The translations under genes were made by a program, and so were the position numbers. Positions 5,367-6,580 of a stretch of 6,580 nucleotides of DNA are shown piece by piece. The stretch's first letter is position 1. Each line of letters opens with the position of its first letter. Below the pieces are notes generated by a model. That model searched no databases, was not told the origin of the DNA, and saw only the letters and a program-made list of their open reading frames with translations. The stretch comes from Candidatus Spechtiibacteriota bacterium (lineage in GTDB: Bacteria; Patescibacteriota; Minisyncoccia; Spechtbacterales; HO2-43-30), in assembly GCA_016177905.1 (NCBI GenBank), contig JACOUK010000025.1, positions 1-6,580 of the forward strand, read 5' to 3'.

Positions 5367-5378
5367 TGCGCGTACATT

Positions 5379-5867
5379 ATGCTACTTGGTCCTCATTTCC
5401 TAGTCGGCGCGGCAATCGCGTCAAACTTCCAAAATCCTCTCGCCGGATTTGTCATCGCATTTTTATCCCATTTTTTTCTTGATCGAATCCCGCACTGGGA
5501 ATACTCAATTGAACCCCTCAAGGAAATCAAAACAAAAGGCATGGGCTATGCGATGCCCATCCTGCGGAGAGTCGCTCTTGATGTCTTATTGGGTTTCATT
5601 GTGCTCATCATTGCCTCAATACTAGCGAGACGAGACATCTCATTTATCCAAGCGGCTGTGGGAGGTTTTTTTGGAATACTGCCAGACGGCCTAAGTATGC
5701 TCCTTTTTCTCAAGCGCGGTAAAGGAATTTTCGCCTCGTTGCTCAAGATCTTCTATCTTTTCCATCAGAAAGCGCATTATGACAAAAAAGCAAACCCGCC
5801 CATGCGAATAGGCCTCTCAACGCAAGCAATCGCGATATTGCTAGCCATATACTTTCTTATATTCTAA
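5379..5867 (+). CDS. Small polytopic membrane protein with conserved His/Asp motifs (putative membrane metal-dependent hydrolase type)
   Basis: The protein has 162 residues and about four hydrophobic segments (roughly 8-34, 66-82, 89-110 and 147-161). Conserved-looking polar residues lie at the membrane edges: PHFLVGAAI (His6), SHFFLDRIPHWEY (His31, Asp35, His39), GILPDGL (Asp103) and FHQKAHYD (His129, His133). The set of His and Asp residues suggests metal binding. It recalls small membrane proteins annotated as YdjM-like (PF04307) putative metal-dependent hydrolases, and I recall close look-alikes in candidate-phyla genomes, but similarity to YdjM is remote and no activity can be asserted. 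There is no Shine-Dalgarno, and the ATG lies about 13 bases after a perfect -10, so a leaderless or nearly leaderless mRNA is likely. It diverges from metG and converges with the permease gene. Confidence 0.8.
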   Translation: MLLGPHFLVGAAIASNFQNPLAGFVIAFLSHFFLDRIPHWEYSIEPLKEIKTKGMGYAMPILRRVALDVLLGFIVLIIASILARRDISFIQAAVGGFFGILPDGLSMLLFLKRGKGIFASLLKIFYLFHQKAHYDKKANPPMRIGLSTQAIAILLAIYFLIF

Positions 5868-5910
5868 TCCCCACCTGCAATCTACCCCTACAATCTATCT
5901 ATTTTCCCTG

Positions 5911-5934
5911 CCCCGCGCCTGCGGGGTTATTTTC
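5911..5934 (+). terminator. GC hairpin terminator after the membrane protein gene
   Basis: CCCCGC and GCGGGG (5911-5916 with 5921-5926) form a 6-bp all-GC stem with a GCCT tetraloop, followed by TTATTTT. It directly abuts the stop codon of the converging permease gene (5927-5929), so it may also help to end that transcript, although the - strand lacks a clean U-tract. Confidence 0.6.
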
Positions 5935-6580
5935 TGAAATCTCTGACCACTTCTCCTATAGCGACGGCAAGGGGAATCGCGAGTAAAATTCCCCAGAATC
6001 CTATAAGCTTTGAGCCAACAAGAAGAGCGACAATAATAACAATAGGACTCAATCCCAGCGCTTTTGAGGTAAATATCGGCATAAAAAGATGCTGCTGAAC
6101 CTGCTCTAGCGCCACATATATAAGCACTGCTCCAAGAGCGAGCATCGGCGACTGGAAAGAGATAAGCGCGAACGTAAGAAACCCGGTAAGGACGGCCCCT
6201 ATTACCGGAACAATCTCGAGCACTCCGGCCATGAAGGCAATGGTAAGGGCGTACTTTACTCCCATGAGCCAAAGCGCGAGAAACAGAAATGTACCCGTAA
6301 AAACGCCGAGGAGTAATTGAGTTTGAAACCACCTTCCGATCCTCTCCTGCACTCGTTTCCATAGATCTGTGGCGTATTCCTGGTGTGCTGCCGGAAGAAA
6401 TGATTTTAAGAATTGTTCAATGCCGTTTTTTTGAAGCACCAGATAAAACGACACAACAACAACCAAAATAAATGAGATCAACCCTCCAAACACATTTGAG
6501 GTGAAACCAAAAATGTTTGATACACCGCCCTTAAAGCCAAATTGAATCGTTTGGAGAAATGACTGTACTTGCGTTTGAAG
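5927..6580 (-). CDS. AI-2E family (PerM-like) permease, C-terminal part
   Basis: The frame is open through the right edge, so the gene is 5'-truncated by the window: 217 C-terminal residues are visible, while full proteins have about 330-400. The visible part begins with an amphipathic region (VQSFLQTIQFGF), then a hydrophobic helix (LISFILVVVVSFYLVLQ), a soluble segment with EYATDLWKRVQERIGRWFQ, and five or six more membrane segments. Family signatures are EIVPVIGAVLTGF, the EQVQQHLFMPIFTSKALGLSP stretch split by a turn, and GFWGILLAIPLAVAIGEV before a short charged tail. Members are integral membrane proteins first linked to autoinducer-2 export; others act as Na+/H+ antiporters or have no known substrate, so the transported species is open. 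The GTG at 6493 could be read as a start but lies inside the family domain and is not the true one. Confidence 0.93.
   Translation of the reverse strand, partial: LQTQVQSFLQTIQFGFKGGVSNIFGFTSNVFGGLISFILVVVVSFYLVLQKNGIEQFLKSFLPAAHQEYATDLWKRVQERIGRWFQTQLLLGVFTGTFLFLALWLMGVKYALTIAFMAGVLEIVPVIGAVLTGFLTFALISFQSPMLALGAVLIYVALEQVQQHLFMPIFTSKALGLSPIVIIVALLVGSKLIGFWGILLAIPLAVAIGEVVRDFRK

Noticed and set aside
5895..6362. 155-codon - strand frame inside the permease gene
   Set aside because: It is an out-of-frame shadow; the overlapping frame has the full set of AI-2E family motifs.
1..6580. tRNA genes, CRISPR arrays, riboswitches or insertion sequences
   Set aside because: No regular direct repeats, cloverleaf-like segments, transposase frames or long terminal inverted repeats were seen, and the intergenic gaps are too short to hold most of these.

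Overview
The window looks like a piece of a small, gene-dense bacterial genome, most probably a member of the Candidate Phyla Radiation (Patescibacteria, Parcubacteria-like). The reasons are a short methionyl-tRNA synthetase with no C-terminal tRNA-binding domain, a TatD nuclease carrying extra loops, a small basic/helical protein paired with a minimal nucleotidyltransferase, a small polytopic protein with a PHxLVGAAI...SHFxLDxIPHWEY signature, very short intergenic gaps, and core genes that start without a Shine-Dalgarno sequence. TGA is used as a stop and TGG encodes Trp, so the standard bacterial code fits. The lineage is inferred from family resemblance, not from a marker search.

Left part, + strand (1-1460): the tail of an unknown gene, a 67-residue unknown protein and a complete 386-residue heme dioxygenase of the indoleamine 2,3-dioxygenase (IDO) family form a tight operon with strong ribosome binding sites, closed by a hairpin terminator. 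This is the most notable content. An IDO-family enzyme is unexpected in a reduced genome of this type, and its distal heme pocket appears to carry a His where human IDO1 has Ser167.

Middle-left, - strand (1483-3118): a small protein, an overlapping nucleotidyltransferase and a TatD-family nuclease are read as one unit towards the same terminator. The tatD reading frame carries a GC-rich, inverted-repeat-bearing insertion in a surface loop.

Middle (3119-3867): a divergent promoter region, with a good TTGAAA-17-TATAAG promoter, drives a small two-helix membrane protein of unknown function. It converges with metG on a symmetric terminator that can serve both strands.

Right part (3868-6580): metG (-) and a small membrane protein (+) diverge from only 29 bp, so their promoters must overlap and at least one transcript should have almost no leader. 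At the right edge lies the C-terminal 217 residues of an AI-2E family (PerM-like) permease on the - strand. No tRNA, rRNA, CRISPR array or insertion sequence was seen. No gene-free stretch exceeds 300 bases; the longest is 3119-3255.
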